Of a DNA stretch of 64,000 bases, positions 17,191 to 27,130 are shown piece by piece. The stretch covers positions 6,684,001-6,748,000 of the forward strand of contig NZ_CP034449.1 in NCBI RefSeq assembly GCF_003952425.1, in the 5' to 3' direction. Positions within the stretch are counted from its first letter, which is position 1. Every line of letters begins with the position of its first letter. Below the pieces are notes generated by a model. That model was not told the DNA's origin and made no database searches. It saw nothing but the letters and a program-made list of their open reading frames with translations. Source of the stretch: Mesorhizobium sp. M2A.F.Ca.ET.046.03.2.1 (GTDB taxonomy: Bacteria; Pseudomonadota; Alphaproteobacteria; Rhizobiales; Rhizobiaceae). Made by a program: the position numbers and the translations under genes.

Positions 17191-18322
17191 CTAATCCAGG
17201 TCCGCCACCGCTTCGCCTGCACCACCCTCGATGCGATGCGAGAGCGAAGCTTCCATGAACTCGTCGAGGTCGCCGTCGAGCACGCTCGACGGCGAGGTGC
17301 TTTCGACGCCGGTGCGCAGATCCTTCACGAGCTGATAGGGCTGCAGCACGTAAGAGCGGATCTGGTGGCCCCAGCCGATGTCGCTCTTCGACGCCTCCGT
17401 GGCGTTGGCGACCGCCTCGCGCTTCTTCAGCTCTTCCTCGTAGAGGCGCGAGCGCAGCATTTCCCAGGCCTTGGCGCGGTTCTTGTGCTGCGAGCGCTCG
17501 GCCTGGCAGGCGACCGCTATGCCGGTCGCGAGATGGGTGATGCGGACCGCCGAGTCGGTGGTGTTGACGTGCTGGCCGCCCGAGCCCGAGGAACGATAGG
17601 TGTCGATGCGCACGTCGGATTCGGAAACATTGATCTCGATCGAGTCGTCGATGACCGGATAAACCCAGACGCTGGCGAAGGAGGTGTGGCGCCGCGCATT
17701 GCTGTCGTACGGCGAGATGCGCACCAGGCGGTGGACGCCGGATTCCGTTTTCAGCCAGCCATAGGCGTTGTGGCCCTTGATCAGCACGGTGGCGGACTTG
17801 ATGCCCGCCTCCTCGCCGTCATGGACTTCCAGCACCTCGACCTTGAAGCGGCGGCGCTCGGCCCAGCGCGTGTACATGCGCAGAAGCATCGAGGCCCAGT
17901 CCTGGCTTTCGGTGCCGCCCGCGCCGGCATGGATTTCGAGATAGGTGTCGTTGGCGTCGGCTTCGCCGGAGAGCAGCGTCTCGACCTGCCGAGCCTTCGC
18001 CTCGCCCTGCATCGAGCGCAGCGCAGCCTCCGCTTCCGCGATGATGCCGTCGTCGCCCTCTTCCTCGCCGAGCTCGATCAGGCCGATATTGTCTTCCAGC
18101 GCCTGGGTCAGCCCCTTGACGGCGGCGATACCGTCCTCGAGCTCCTGGCGCTCCCGCATCAGCTTCTGCGCTTCGATCGGATCATTCCAGAGGCTGGAAT
18201 CCTCGGCGCGCGAATTCAGGTACTCAAGCCGCTTTACAGCCTGATCCCAGTCAAAGATGCCTCCTCAGCAGGGTTATCGCCTGCCTGATTTCGTCGACAA
18301 TGTTGAGCGTTTCCGCGCGCAT
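17191..18322 (-). CDS. prfB: Peptide chain release factor 2 (programmed +1 frameshift)
   Basis: RF2 ends translation at UGA and UAA. The gene starts at ATG 18322 and 23 codons later meets CTT TGA. Shifting +1 at that point continues without interruption to 17191, giving about 376 residues, the normal RF2 length. The later part holds the GGQ catalytic motif in [10 protein letters not shown], and [13 protein letters not shown], where SPY stands for the usual SPF codon-reading tripeptide. An annotation that ignores the shift would start at 18159 and lose 54 residues. Frameshifting by scarce RF2 autoregulates the protein. PBP1A and an amidase lie upstream on the same strand. Confidence 0.96.
18250..18265 (-). 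promoter_or_regulatory. prfB programmed +1 frameshift site
   Basis: On the minus strand the site reads AGGAGGCATCTTTGAC. An internal Shine-Dalgarno AGGAGG stands 3 bases before the CTT slippery codon, which is followed by TGA C. This matches the order and spacing of the E. coli prfB site. UGAC is a poor termination context, which favours the shift. Confidence 0.95.
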
Positions 18323-18448
18323 GGCTCTTCGTTCGGTCCTGTCTTTTCGGTCTTTTCGGAATAGGCGCGATACATAGGCACGGCATCGCCGCCTGTAAAG
18401 CGAAATGGGCCGACGGTTTCGCGCCGGCCCATTCCGGATTGCAGGAGA

Positions 18449-20905
18449 TCAGTAGAGCCCGCCGCCGCCGTCCTGGATGGCCTGGTTGGCCTGCGGCGAC
18501 AGCGCGCCGCCCGAGCCGTTGGAGCCATCCGCGCCCATGCCGATCACCCAGTAGCTGTCGGCCGGACCGGTGCCGGGCTTGAACGCCTCGACGATGGTGT
18601 TGGGATCGCCTTCGGCGGCGCGCATGCCGGTCTTGCGGTTGATGGCAATGAGCTTCATGCCGTCCGGAACCTGGAAGTCGGTGTTCGGCTTGCCGTCCAG
18701 CGCCACACGCATGAAATCCTTGAAGATCGGCGCGGCGAGACCGCCGCCCGTGGCGCCCTTGCCGAGGCCGCGCGGCGTGTCGTAGCCCATGTAGAGACCG
18801 ACGACGAGGTTCGGCGTGAAGCCGATGAACCAGGCGTCCTTCTCGTCATTGGTGGTGCCGGTCTTGCCGGCGATGTGGCGGCCGAGCTCGCCGATGGTGG
18901 CGCCGGTGCCGCGCTGGACCACGCCTTCCATCATCGAGGTGATCTGGTAGGCCGTCATCGGGTCGAGCACCTGCTCGGAATTGTCGACCAGCTCCGGCTC
19001 GGGTTGGTTCTTCCATTCGGCGGCGTTGCAGCCTTCGCAGCCGCGCTCATCCTGCTTGAACACCGTCTTGCCGTAGCGGTCCTGGATGCGGTCGATCAGC
19101 GAGGGTTTGATCGATTTGCCGCCGTTGGCCATGATCGAATAGGCCGAGACCATGCGCATGACGGTCGTCTCGCCGGAGCCCAGCGCCATCGGCAGATAGG
19201 GCGCCAGATGATCGTAGACACCGAAGCGCTCGGCATATTCCACGACCAGCTTCATGCCCATGTCGTTGGCGAGCCGCACCGTCATCAGGTTGCGCGACTT
19301 CTCGATGCCGGAGCGCAACGTGGCCGGGCCAGCGACCGTGCCGTCATAGTTCTTCGGGGTCCAGGTGGTGTTGCCGCTCTGGATGGTGATCGGGCCGTCC
19401 ATGATCACCGAGGCCGGCGTATAGCCATTGTCGAGCGCGGCCGAATAGACAATCGGCTTGAACGAGGAGCCGGGCTGGCGCATCGCCTGGGTCGCGCGGT
19501 TGAACTCGGACTGCGCGTAGGAGAATCCGCCGACCATGGCGAGCACGCGGCCGGTATGCGGATCCATGGCGACGAGACCGCCCTCAACCTCGGGCACCTG
19601 GCGCAGCATATAGGTGTTGTCGGAACCTTCGTTCTTCTGCACGAAGACGACGTCGCCGGGCTCCAGCACTTCCGCCGGAGACTTCGCCCTGACGGACTTG
19701 CCGTTGACGAAATGGCGCATGGCAAAGCCCATGTCGTCCTTGCTGACGGTGCCCTGGACGCGGTCCTTGACCAGCTCGCCGGAGACCTGGCGCGTCGGCT
19801 GGATGCCGATGGTCAGGCCGTCCGCCGAACTATCGAGCACAACGGCAAGCTTCCATTCCGGCACGTCCTCTAGGCCCTTCGCGTTACCGAGCGGCACGCC
19901 CCAGTCGCCGGAAATGTCGATATGCGTGACCGGACCGCGGTAACCGCGCAGCATGTCGTATTTGAGCAGGCCGTTCTGCAGCGACTTGCGGGCGATAAGC
20001 TGGATGTTCGGATCGAGCGTGGTGCGCACCGACAGGCCGCCCTCATAGAGCGCGTTCTCGCCGTAGCGGGCGATGATCTGGCGGCGGACTTCCTCGGTGA
20101 AATACTCGCCGGCAAACAGATAGGAGCCATTGCGGCGCGGCGTCACGCCAAGCGGCTCGCCCTTGGCCTTGGCGCCCTCCTCGCGGGTGACGTAGCCATT
20201 CTCGACCATCTGGTCGATGACCCAGTTGCGGCGCTCGATCGCGCGGTCAGCATGCTTGAAGGGGTGATAATTGTTCGGGCCCTTGGGCAGCGAGGCGAGA
20301 TAGGCGGCTTCCGCGACCGTCAGCTCGTTGACCGACTTGTCGAAATAGGTGAGCGCGGCACCCGCGACGCCATAAGCGCCGAAGCCGAAGAAGATTTCGT
20401 TGAGGTAGAGTTCGAGGATGCGGTCCTTGGAATAGGCCTGCTCGATGCGGAAGGCCAGGATCATCTCCTTGATCTTGCGCTCGTAGGTCTGGTCCGAGGT
20501 GAGCAGGAAGTTCTTCGCCACCTGCTGGGTGATGGTCGAAGCGCCGACCTGGCGCCGGCCCGAGCCGAGATTCTGCAGGTTGACGATGATGGCGCGGCCG
20601 AGGCCGGTTACGTCAATGCCGGGGTGGTTGTAGAAGTTCTTGTCCTCGGCCGACATGAAAGCGGCCTTGACGCGGTCCGGGATGGCCTGGATCGGCAGAT
20701 AGAGGCGCCGCTCGCGCGCATATTCCGCCATCAGCGAGCCGTCGGAGGCATGAATGCGCGTCGTCACCGGCGGTTCGTATTTGGCCAGAACCTCGTAGTC
20801 GGGCAGGTCCTTCGCGACATGGCTGATATAGATGGCAAGGCCGGCCGCCACCAGCAACGCCAGCGTCGTGCCGATGCCAAAGAAATAGCCGATGAGACGA
20901 ATCAT
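18449..20905 (-). CDS. Penicillin-binding protein 1A (bifunctional)
   Basis: This 818-residue inner-membrane peptidoglycan synthase combines glycosyltransferase and transpeptidase. It has one N-terminal membrane helix (about 3-26). The GT51 domain shows EDKNFYNHPGID near 87, GASTITQQVAKNF, and RKIKEMILA. The transpeptidase domain shows SSFKP (active Ser near 475), SRN near 538 and KTGTT near 681. An OB-like insert lies between the two domains. The amidase gene lies upstream and prfB downstream on the same strand. The C-terminal tail is Gly-rich. The gene is named mrcA or ponA in relatives. Confidence 0.96.
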   Translation of the reverse strand: MIRLIGYFFGIGTTLALLVAAGLAIYISHVAKDLPDYEVLAKYEPPVTTRIHASDGSLMAEYARERRLYLPIQAIPDRVKAAFMSAEDKNFYNHPGIDVTGLGRAIIVNLQNLGSGRRQVGASTITQQVAKNFLLTSDQTYERKIKEMILAFRIEQAYSKDRILELYLNEIFFGFGAYGVAGAALTYFDKSVNELTVAEAAYLASLPKGPNNYHPFKHADRAIERRNWVIDQMVENGYVTREEGAKAKGEPLGVTPRRNGSYLFAGEYFTEEVRRQIIARYGENALYEGGLSVRTTLDPNIQLIARKSLQNGLLKYDMLRGYRGPVTHIDISGDWGVPLGNAKGLEDVPEWKLAVVLDSSADGLTIGIQPTRQVSGELVKDRVQGTVSKDDMGFAMRHFVNGKSVRAKSPAEVLEPGDVVFVQKNEGSDNTYMLRQVPEVEGGLVAMDPHTGRVLAMVGGFSYAQSEFNRATQAMRQPGSSFKPIVYSAALDNGYTPASVIMDGPITIQSGNTTWTPKNYDGTVAGPATLRSGIEKSRNLMTVRLANDMGMKLVVEYAERFGVYDHLAPYLPMALGSGETTVMRMVSAYSIMANGGKSIKPSLIDRIQDRYGKTVFKQDERGCEGCNAAEWKNQPEPELVDNSEQVLDPMTAYQITSMMEGVVQRGTGATIGELGRHIAGKTGTTNDEKDAWFIGFTPNLVVGLYMGYDTPRGLGKGATGGGLAAPIFKDFMRVALDGKPNTDFQVPDGMKLIAINRKTGMRAAEGDPNTIVEAFKPGTGPADSYWVIGMGADGSNGSGGALSPQANQAIQDGGGGLY

Positions 20906-21134
20906 GCCCGCTCCAGTCCGAGGTTCGGGAATTTCCTAAACGAAGCCGGCAGTCGCGCAAGCTTCCCGGGGCGGTCCCAATCCGCAATCAAAAGACCCAT
21001 GTCGCGACCATGTGGACAAAATACGGCAGCGCGAGATTTGAGGACTCGGTCGCCGAATAATAACGCCGGGTGTTGTCGTCATGCAACGCCGCTTATGGTT
21101 GCAGACCCCAAGCGGTTGTGGGGGCGTGGGCGGA

Positions 21135-22421
21135 TCAACCGCCCGTCGCCGTTCCGGCCTTGGCAGCGGCAAACAGGGCGACCGCGTTGGTTATGCTTTG
21201 CGCGGCCTTGCCGCGCCAGTCGGCGCTGAGCAATTGCGCCTCGTCCTTGCTGTTGGAGAGGTAGCCAAGCTCGACCAGAACGGACGGCACGTCCGGAGCC
21301 TTGAGCACCTTGAAGCCGGCCGAGCGTTGCGGATTGTTGATGAGGCCGACGCTGGTCGACAATTGGCCGACCAGCGTGTGGGCGAAGCTCATCGAGAAGC
21401 CATGCGTTTCCCGGCGGATCAGGTCGATGAGGATGTCGGTGACTTCCTTGTTGTCGTCCTCGATCTTCATTCCCGCAAACTGGTCGGACAGGTTCTCGCG
21501 ATCGGCGAGCGCCTGGGCTTCCGGGTCGGAGGCCTTGTCCGAAAGTGTGTAGACCGTGGCGCCGCGAAGACCTTTGACCGCGATCGTATCGGCATGGATC
21601 GAGATCAGGAGATCGGCCTCGTGCTGGCGCGCGATGCGCACGCGCTCGTCAAGCGCCAGGTAGACGTCGTCATCGCGGGTCATGAAGACATCGTATTTGC
21701 CGACCGCGGCCAGCTTGTCGCGCAATTCCTTAGCAAAAGCGAGTGTGACGTCCTTCTCGACCGTGCCGGCTGAGCTTTCGGCGCCGCCATCGACGCCGCC
21801 ATGGCCAGGATCGATCACCACGGTGAAGCGATGACCGGGCGCCGAGACCGGCCCGGTGCCGACCCTCTCGCCTTTCTCGGTGGAGACCGTCGAACCGGTG
21901 GTCAGCGACTGGTTGGCCAGCGCCTCGTCGAACTCCCGTTCGGAGGCGGCCGACATGTCGATGGCGATGCGATAGCCGGTGCCGTCGTCATTCTTGAGCA
22001 CGTCGAGCTTGTCGACGGCGAAAGGACCCTTGCCGGTGAGGATCAGTCGCGAGCCATGTCCCTGATCGCCGTAACGGACGGCCCGCACAAGGCCACGCGG
22101 CTTCACATCCTTGGTCTCAAGGGCGAATCGCGTGCGCGGCAGGTCGACGACCAGGCGATCGGGGCCGCGCAACAAGAACCACTTGACGTTCGGCTCGCTG
22201 TCGAAATTCACGACGATGCGCATCTTGGTGGCGTCGCCGGCCATCTTGTAGCCGGTCGCGCCAAGCAGGCCGTCGGCGCGCGCGGCGGCCGCGAAACAAA
22301 GCAGCAGCGCCAGCAGCAAAGCGGCCCAGGCCACGCGCGTGGCATGCGCCGCGGCCCTGCCCCTCTTGTCCGCGCTGCCCGCCAATCCCATCTCTTGTCC
22401 GTCGCTCCCGGTTTGACGCAT
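21135..22421 (-). CDS. N-acetylmuramoyl-L-alanine amidase with AMIN domain
   Basis: A 428-residue periplasmic enzyme that cuts the amide between MurNAc and the peptide stem. The signal segment (WAALLLALLLCFAAAARAD) is near residues 32-50. An AMIN domain follows at about 52-150 (MRIVVNFDSEP, RLVVDLPRT). The Amidase_3 domain spans about 205-415: VIDPGHGGVDGG, then the Glu in EKDVTLAFA, LLISIHAD and VLVELGYLSN, which supply the zinc ligands and catalytic Glu. In-frame ATGs at 22421 and 22391 both precede the signal. It probably acts in daughter-cell separation and lies next to the PBP1A gene. Confidence 0.95.
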   Translation of the reverse strand: MRQTGSDGQEMGLAGSADKRGRAAAHATRVAWAALLLALLLCFAAAARADGLLGATGYKMAGDATKMRIVVNFDSEPNVKWFLLRGPDRLVVDLPRTRFALETKDVKPRGLVRAVRYGDQGHGSRLILTGKGPFAVDKLDVLKNDDGTGYRIAIDMSAASEREFDEALANQSLTTGSTVSTEKGERVGTGPVSAPGHRFTVVIDPGHGGVDGGAESSAGTVEKDVTLAFAKELRDKLAAVGKYDVFMTRDDDVYLALDERVRIARQHEADLLISIHADTIAVKGLRGATVYTLSDKASDPEAQALADRENLSDQFAGMKIEDDNKEVTDILIDLIRRETHGFSMSFAHTLVGQLSTSVGLINNPQRSAGFKVLKAPDVPSVLVELGYLSNSKDEAQLLSADWRGKAAQSITNAVALFAAAKAGTATGG

Positions 22422-22569
22422 TGCGCCCGGTCTTCTCGCCGAGTGCCCGTCAGGCCGCCAATTCGATTAACGATTGGTATTCAGAGAAGGTTAACCAAGC
22501 CTTTCATGAGGTGGGACAAATGGCACCTTCCCCAACGGAAGCGCTTTTTGCCGGCATCCGAAATCGGGG

Positions 22570-22598
22570 TTGCCTTCCATCCCGCCAAATCATAAAAG
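22570..22598 (+). promoter_or_regulatory. Candidate rne promoter; long 5' leader follows
   Basis: TTGCCT at 22570-22575 and TAAAAG at 22593-22598 are spaced by 17 bases. Transcription from here would give a leader of about 430 bases before the rne ATG at 23039. The whole gap 22422-23038 holds no convincing gene. Long structured leaders are known in RNase E genes, where the enzyme cuts its own message to autoregulate. This leader has several GC-rich self-complementary stretches, especially at 22880-23030. Confidence 0.4.
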
Positions 22599-23038
22599 CG
22601 ACATTGGATCACTGCAATCCTGGAACCGCTCGCCTCAGCAGTTTCCTGCCAAAGGTCGGATGCAAAGGCGGCTCCTTTATCCTTCCAGGCTCATGTGGTC
22701 GCGACGATTTTCGCAGGCGTGCTCCCGTGGCGGGGGAATCGCTTGCGTGAGGAAAACGGCCGGGTTCGCCCCGCGCCGGCTCTTCGTGAGCAAACAAGCT
22801 GGTCCGGCTCAGCCCGGGCTTTGGTTCAAAAGGTTCTGCTGGGTGCCGATGGCTTCAAGCGCAATCATGGAAAGGTCCGCATCAAACCGCGCCATCTTGG
22901 CTGCGGGCGGCACCGCCATCGCGCTCAAGCGGCGGCTAGCGGACATTCAATTATCCGGCATGCACACAGATACAGGCGCACAGCGGCGGGCATTGCCACG
23001 CCAGCTGCGGCCGTCGGCTGCCGGCAGGAAACAAGATA

Positions 23039-25996
23039 ATGCCCAACAAGATGCTGATAGACGCCTCCCACCCGGAGGAAACACGCGTTGTCGTCGTTCG
23101 CGGTAACCGCATCGAAGAATTCGACTTTGAATCCCAGGACAAGAAGCAGCTCAAAGGAAACATCTACCTCGCCCGCGTAACCCGCGTCGAACCTTCCCTC
23201 CAGGCAGCCTTTGTCGAGTATGGCGGCAACCGTCACGGTTTTCTCGCCTTCAGTGAAATCCATCCCGACTATTATCAGATCCCGGTCGCCGACCGTCAGG
23301 CTCTGCTGCGCGCCGAAGCGCAGGAGGCCGAGGACGAAGACGACGAGGAAGCGGAGAACGGCGAAGAGCAGCAGGCGCGCGATCGCGGCGGCCGGCGCAA
23401 CCGCAGGCGCGGCGGCAAGAACCGTGACCGCGGCGAGCACAGACACGCTTCCTCGGAAAACGAGGAAAGCCCGGCTGAGCCCGCAGCCCTCGAAGAGCCC
23501 GCGGCAGAGGCTGCCGGGAGCGAGGAAGCCGGCGGCGTGACCGCCGATGCCTCGCCAGAAGACGCATCGGACGTATCGGATGCATCCATCGTCGCCGAAG
23601 CCGTCGAAGTCGAAACCGACCAGGAAACGGCTGAAGAGTCCGCCGCCGAGACCGGCGGCGGCGAAGCAGCGGACAACGAGGACGGCAAGCCGTCCGAAGG
23701 TGGCCCCACCTCGATTGCAGCGAGCGTCGAAGCCGACGTGATTTCCGAGGCGGTGCCACAGGCGGATCAGCCCGAGCAGAGCGGCGAAGCCGCCAGCGAC
23801 AATGATCGCGGCATGCTGGAGGACGTCTCGGCCTCGCATTCGGACGAGCACGAGGTCGAATCGGTCGGCGCCGAGGACGCGCTCGAGGAAATCCGCAGCC
23901 GCCGCAAGCCGGTCCGCCGCCAGTACAAGATTCAGGAAGTCATCAAGCGCCGCCAGATCCTTCTGGTGCAGGTGGTCAAGGAAGAGCGCGGCAACAAGGG
24001 CGCCGCGCTCACCACCTATCTTTCGCTTGCCGGCCGCTATTCGGTGCTGATGCCGAACACAGCGCGCGGCGGCGGCATCTCGCGCAAGATCACCAACGCC
24101 CAGGACCGCAAGCGGCTGAAGGAGGTCGTGACCGACCTCGACGTGCCGCAGGGCATGGGTGTCATCCTGCGCACCGCCGGCGAAAGCCGCACCAAGGCCG
24201 AGATCAAGCGCGACTACGAGTATCTGATGCGGCTGTGGGAGAACGTCCGCAGCCTCACCCTGCAATCCACGGCCCCTGCCCTGGTCTACGAGGAAGGCAG
24301 CCTGATCAAGCGCTCGGTGCGCGACCTCTACAACAAGGATATCGACGAGATCCTGGTTTCCGGCGAGGACGGTTATCGCGAGGCCAAGGACTTCATGCGC
24401 ATGCTGATGCCGAGCCACGCCAAGGTGGTTCAGCCCTATCGCGACACGACGCCGATCTTCGTGCGCAACGGCATCGAGGCGCAGCTCGACCGCATGCTGC
24501 AGCCACAGGTGACGCTGAAAAGCGGCGGCTACATCATCATCAACCAGACCGAGGCGCTGGTCTCGATCGACGTCAACTCCGGCCGCTCCACCAAGGAGCA
24601 TTCGATCGAGGAGACCGCGCTCCACACCAATCTAGAGGCGGCCGAGGAAGTCGCGCGGCAGCTCAGACTGCGCGACCTTGCCGGCCTCATCGTCATCGAC
24701 TTCATCGACATGGAGGAGAACCGCAACAACCGCGCTGTCGAGAAGCGGCTGAAGGATCACCTCAAGAACGACCGCGCCCGCATCCAGGTCGGCCGCATCT
24801 CGCATTTCGGCCTGATGGAAATGTCGCGTCAGCGCATCCGCGCCAGCGTGCTGGAATCGACCATGAAGCCCTGCCCGCATTGCGGCGGCACCGGCCATGT
24901 GCGTTCCGATTCCTCCGTGGCGCTGATGGTGGTGCGGGCGATCGAGGAATTCCTGCTCAAGGATTCGCGCAGCCACATCATCGTGCGCACGCCGGCCGCG
25001 ACGGCGCTTTACGTGCTGAACCACAAGCGCGCCAACCTTGTGGAGCTCGAAGCCCGTTTCGGCCTGACGATCACGATCGAGGCTGACGAGACTCTCGGCA
25101 CCCAGCATTACGCGATCTTCCGCGGCGCCATAGCCGAGAAGCCGGAAGGTTTTGTCGAGGTGCGCAGCCTGCCGGCCTATGTCGAGCCGGACGAGCCCGA
25201 GGACGAGATCATCATCGAGGAGGAAGAAGAGGCCGCGGTGCAGGCCGAACAGCCGCGCCAGCCGCAGCAGCAGGGCCAGCACCAGCAGCGGTCCGAGGAC
25301 GGCGAAGGCCGCGACCGCAAGCGTCGCAAGCGCCGGCGGCGGCGTGGCGGCAGGGACCGCGACCGCGAGCACAATGGGGATGTCGCGGCGGCGCCGGCGG
25401 AAGCTGGCGAAACCAGCGACGATGCCGCGGATGCGCCGGAAGAAGCAGCCCAGGAGGCGACCGATGGCGGCGAAGCCGAGGCAACCGCTACCGATGATGC
25501 TTCCGGCAAGAAGCGCCGGCGCGGCAAGCGCGGCGGCAAGCGCAACCGCCGCGACGACGAGGCTTCAGAGGCCCCCGCTGGCGACGGCGAGGACGAAGCA
25601 GCGGAAGATGAGGACGCCGCAGGCGAGCCGGCCGTGGCAGCCGCGCCTGAGCAGCCTGCTGCCCCCGCGGCCGCCAATGACGACGCCGAGGCGGTCGAAA
25701 AGCCGAAGAAGCCCCGCCGTTCGCGCGCCAAGAAGGCCGCCGAGGAAGCCGTGGCAGAGACGGTGTCCGAATCTGTGGCGGAAGCCCAGGTCGCGCCCGT
25801 GGCGGTCGAGCCGGAGCCGGCGGCTGCCGCGGCGGCCGAGGCCGAGCCCGCCGCCAATGCCCACCCGACGCGGCGCAAGCCGCAGTCGATCGATGCGCCG
25901 GTTGTTCCCGTCGTCTCCTCGAACGTGTCCGAAGAGGCCAAGGCCGAGGACAAACCGAAGCGCGCAGGCTGGTGGCAGCGCAAGGGTTTCTTCTAA
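23039..25996 (+). CDS. rne: Ribonuclease E/G family endoribonuclease
   Basis: RNase E starts mRNA decay and processes rRNA and tRNA precursors. It has 985 residues. The split S1 domain is interrupted by an acidic, Glu- and Ala-rich insert of roughly residues 95-285 that is typical of alphaproteobacterial RNase E. The catalytic Asp motif SIDVNSGR is near 507 and VIDFIDM about 45 residues later. The zinc-link CPHCGGTGH is near 611. The C-terminal 270 residues are low-complexity Arg- and Glu-rich blocks (RKRRKRRRRRGG) used in other species to scaffold the degradosome. The last residues are WWQRKGFF. A strong terminator follows. Confidence 0.96.
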   Translation: MPNKMLIDASHPEETRVVVVRGNRIEEFDFESQDKKQLKGNIYLARVTRVEPSLQAAFVEYGGNRHGFLAFSEIHPDYYQIPVADRQALLRAEAQEAEDEDDEEAENGEEQQARDRGGRRNRRRGGKNRDRGEHRHASSENEESPAEPAALEEPAAEAAGSEEAGGVTADASPEDASDVSDASIVAEAVEVETDQETAEESAAETGGGEAADNEDGKPSEGGPTSIAASVEADVISEAVPQADQPEQSGEAASDNDRGMLEDVSASHSDEHEVESVGAEDALEEIRSRRKPVRRQYKIQEVIKRRQILLVQVVKEERGNKGAALTTYLSLAGRYSVLMPNTARGGGISRKITNAQDRKRLKEVVTDLDVPQGMGVILRTAGESRTKAEIKRDYEYLMRLWENVRSLTLQSTAPALVYEEGSLIKRSVRDLYNKDIDEILVSGEDGYREAKDFMRMLMPSHAKVVQPYRDTTPIFVRNGIEAQLDRMLQPQVTLKSGGYIIINQTEALVSIDVNSGRSTKEHSIEETALHTNLEAAEEVARQLRLRDLAGLIVIDFIDMEENRNNRAVEKRLKDHLKNDRARIQVGRISHFGLMEMSRQRIRASVLESTMKPCPHCGGTGHVRSDSSVALMVVRAIEEFLLKDSRSHIIVRTPAATALYVLNHKRANLVELEARFGLTITIEADETLGTQHYAIFRGAIAEKPEGFVEVRSLPAYVEPDEPEDEIIIEEEEEAAVQAEQPRQPQQQGQHQQRSEDGEGRDRKRRKRRRRRGGRDRDREHNGDVAAAPAEAGETSDDAADAPEEAAQEATDGGEAEATATDDASGKKRRRGKRGGKRNRRDDEASEAPAGDGEDEAAEDEDAAGEPAVAAAPEQPAAPAAANDDAEAVEKPKKPRRSRAKKAAEEAVAETVSESVAEAQVAPVAVEPEPAAAAAAEAEPAANAHPTRRKPQSIDAPVVPVVSSNVSEEAKAEDKPKRAGWWQRKGFF

Positions 25997-26031
25997 GCTT
26001 TTCAAATTGTTGGACTGATTTCTTTGCAAAG

Positions 26032-26060
26032 ATCCCGCGCCACCTGGCGCGGGATTTTTT
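26032..26060 (+). terminator. Rho-independent terminator of rne
   Basis: ATCCCGCGCC and GGCGCGGGAT form a perfect 10-bp stem with a short loop, followed by TTTTTTG. It lies 35 bases past the rne stop, between rne and the convergent glsA. Confidence 0.92.
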
Positions 26061-26076
26061 GTTTGCCGAAGCGCAA

Positions 26077-26196
26077 GGCAAATCGACATTCAGATCAGGC
26101 CGAGTCGAAAATGGTTGGTTCCGAGAACCGGAGTGAGCACCGGAAGCGCAGGAAACCGCCATTTGCAGGCCGGCCTCACCTGAATATCGACTTGCC
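26077..26196. repeat. 120-bp inverted-repeat element, family with 17052-17189
   Basis: The ends GGCAAATCGACATTCAG and its imperfect complement at the right side differ by only a few bases. The interior shares GAACCGGAG, GAGCACCGGAAGCGCAGGAAA and GCAGGCCGGCCTCACCTGAATAT with the element at 17052. It ends on the first base of the glsA stop codon. It lacks a 20-base stretch (GCGTACATAAGGTACGT-like) that the other copy contains. Confidence 0.85.
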
Positions 26197-27125
26197 TATG
26201 GCGCGAAGATCGACCAGTTCATCATCCGTGCGAGCTTCTCCAGGGCGATGGAGCCGAGCTTGGAGTTGCCGTTCTCGTTGAGGCCGGGCGACCAAACAGC
26301 CAGCGAAGCCACGCCGGGCACGATGCCCAAAATGCCGCCGCCGACACCGCTTTTGCCGGGGATGCCGACGTGGAAGGCAAAATCGCCGGAGCCGTCATAG
26401 TGGCCGCAGGTCAGCATCAGCGCGCCGATACGGCGTGCCCGCTCGGCCGACACGACCGAATGCCCGGTCGCCGGATTCCTTCCGCTATTGGCGAGGAACC
26501 GGCCCGCCATGGCAAGCTGCCGGCAACTCATGGCGATGGCGCAGTGATGGAAATAGACGCCCAGTGCCAGCTCCGGCTCATGATGAAGATTGCCGAAGGA
26601 TTTCATGTAGTTGGCCAAGGCGAAGTTGCGGTAGCCGGTCGCCCGCTCGGACGCCGCCACTTCGCGGTCGATGATGATCGTCTCGTCATCGGCGAGGAAC
26701 TGGATGAAGCGCAGGATCTCGCCGATCGCCTCGCGCGGCTGATGCCCGGCGAGCAGCACGTCGGAGACGACTATGGCGCCGGCATTGATGAACGGATTGC
26801 GCGGGATGCCGTTCTCATGTTCGAGCTGGACGATCGAGTTGAACGGATTGCCGGACGGCTCGCGGCCGACGCGCTGCCAGAGCGCATCGCCGACCTTTCC
26901 CAGCGCCAGCGTGAGGGTGAAGACCTTCGAGACGCTTTGGATGGAAAAGGGCTGATCGGCATCGCCGGCAAGGATGACGCGGCCATCATTGGTCACGGCG
27001 GCGATGCCGAACCTCTTCGGATCGACCTTGCCGAGCTGCGGGATATAGGTCGCTACCTTGCCGCGATCGGTGCGTTCAGCCATTTCGGCGGCGACTTCCG
27101 CCAATGCTTGCTCGAGTTCCGGCAT
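26196..27125 (-). CDS. glsA: Glutaminase
   Basis: This enzyme hydrolyses glutamine to glutamate and ammonia. It has 309 residues, the usual length for the serine-dependent bacterial glutaminase. The catalytic Ser64 and Lys67 lie in SIQSVSKVF. Other family blocks are [48 protein letters not shown] and GKSGVGGGI. It is convergent with rne, with a repeat element between the two stops. The aminotransferase gene lies just upstream on the same strand, 5 bases away, so the two may be co-transcribed. Confidence 0.95.
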   Translation of the reverse strand: MPELEQALAEVAAEMAERTDRGKVATYIPQLGKVDPKRFGIAAVTNDGRVILAGDADQPFSIQSVSKVFTLTLALGKVGDALWQRVGREPSGNPFNSIVQLEHENGIPRNPFINAGAIVVSDVLLAGHQPREAIGEILRFIQFLADDETIIIDREVAASERATGYRNFALANYMKSFGNLHHEPELALGVYFHHCAIAMSCRQLAMAGRFLANSGRNPATGHSVVSAERARRIGALMLTCGHYDGSGDFAFHVGIPGKSGVGGGILGIVPGVASLAVWSPGLNENGNSKLGSIALEKLARMMNWSIFAP

Positions 27126-27130
27126 GGCTT

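Noticed and set aside
22570..23038. Plus-strand frames in the rne leader (for example from 22570).
   Set aside because: Composition is not coding-like and the frames run into the rne start region with no conserved motif.
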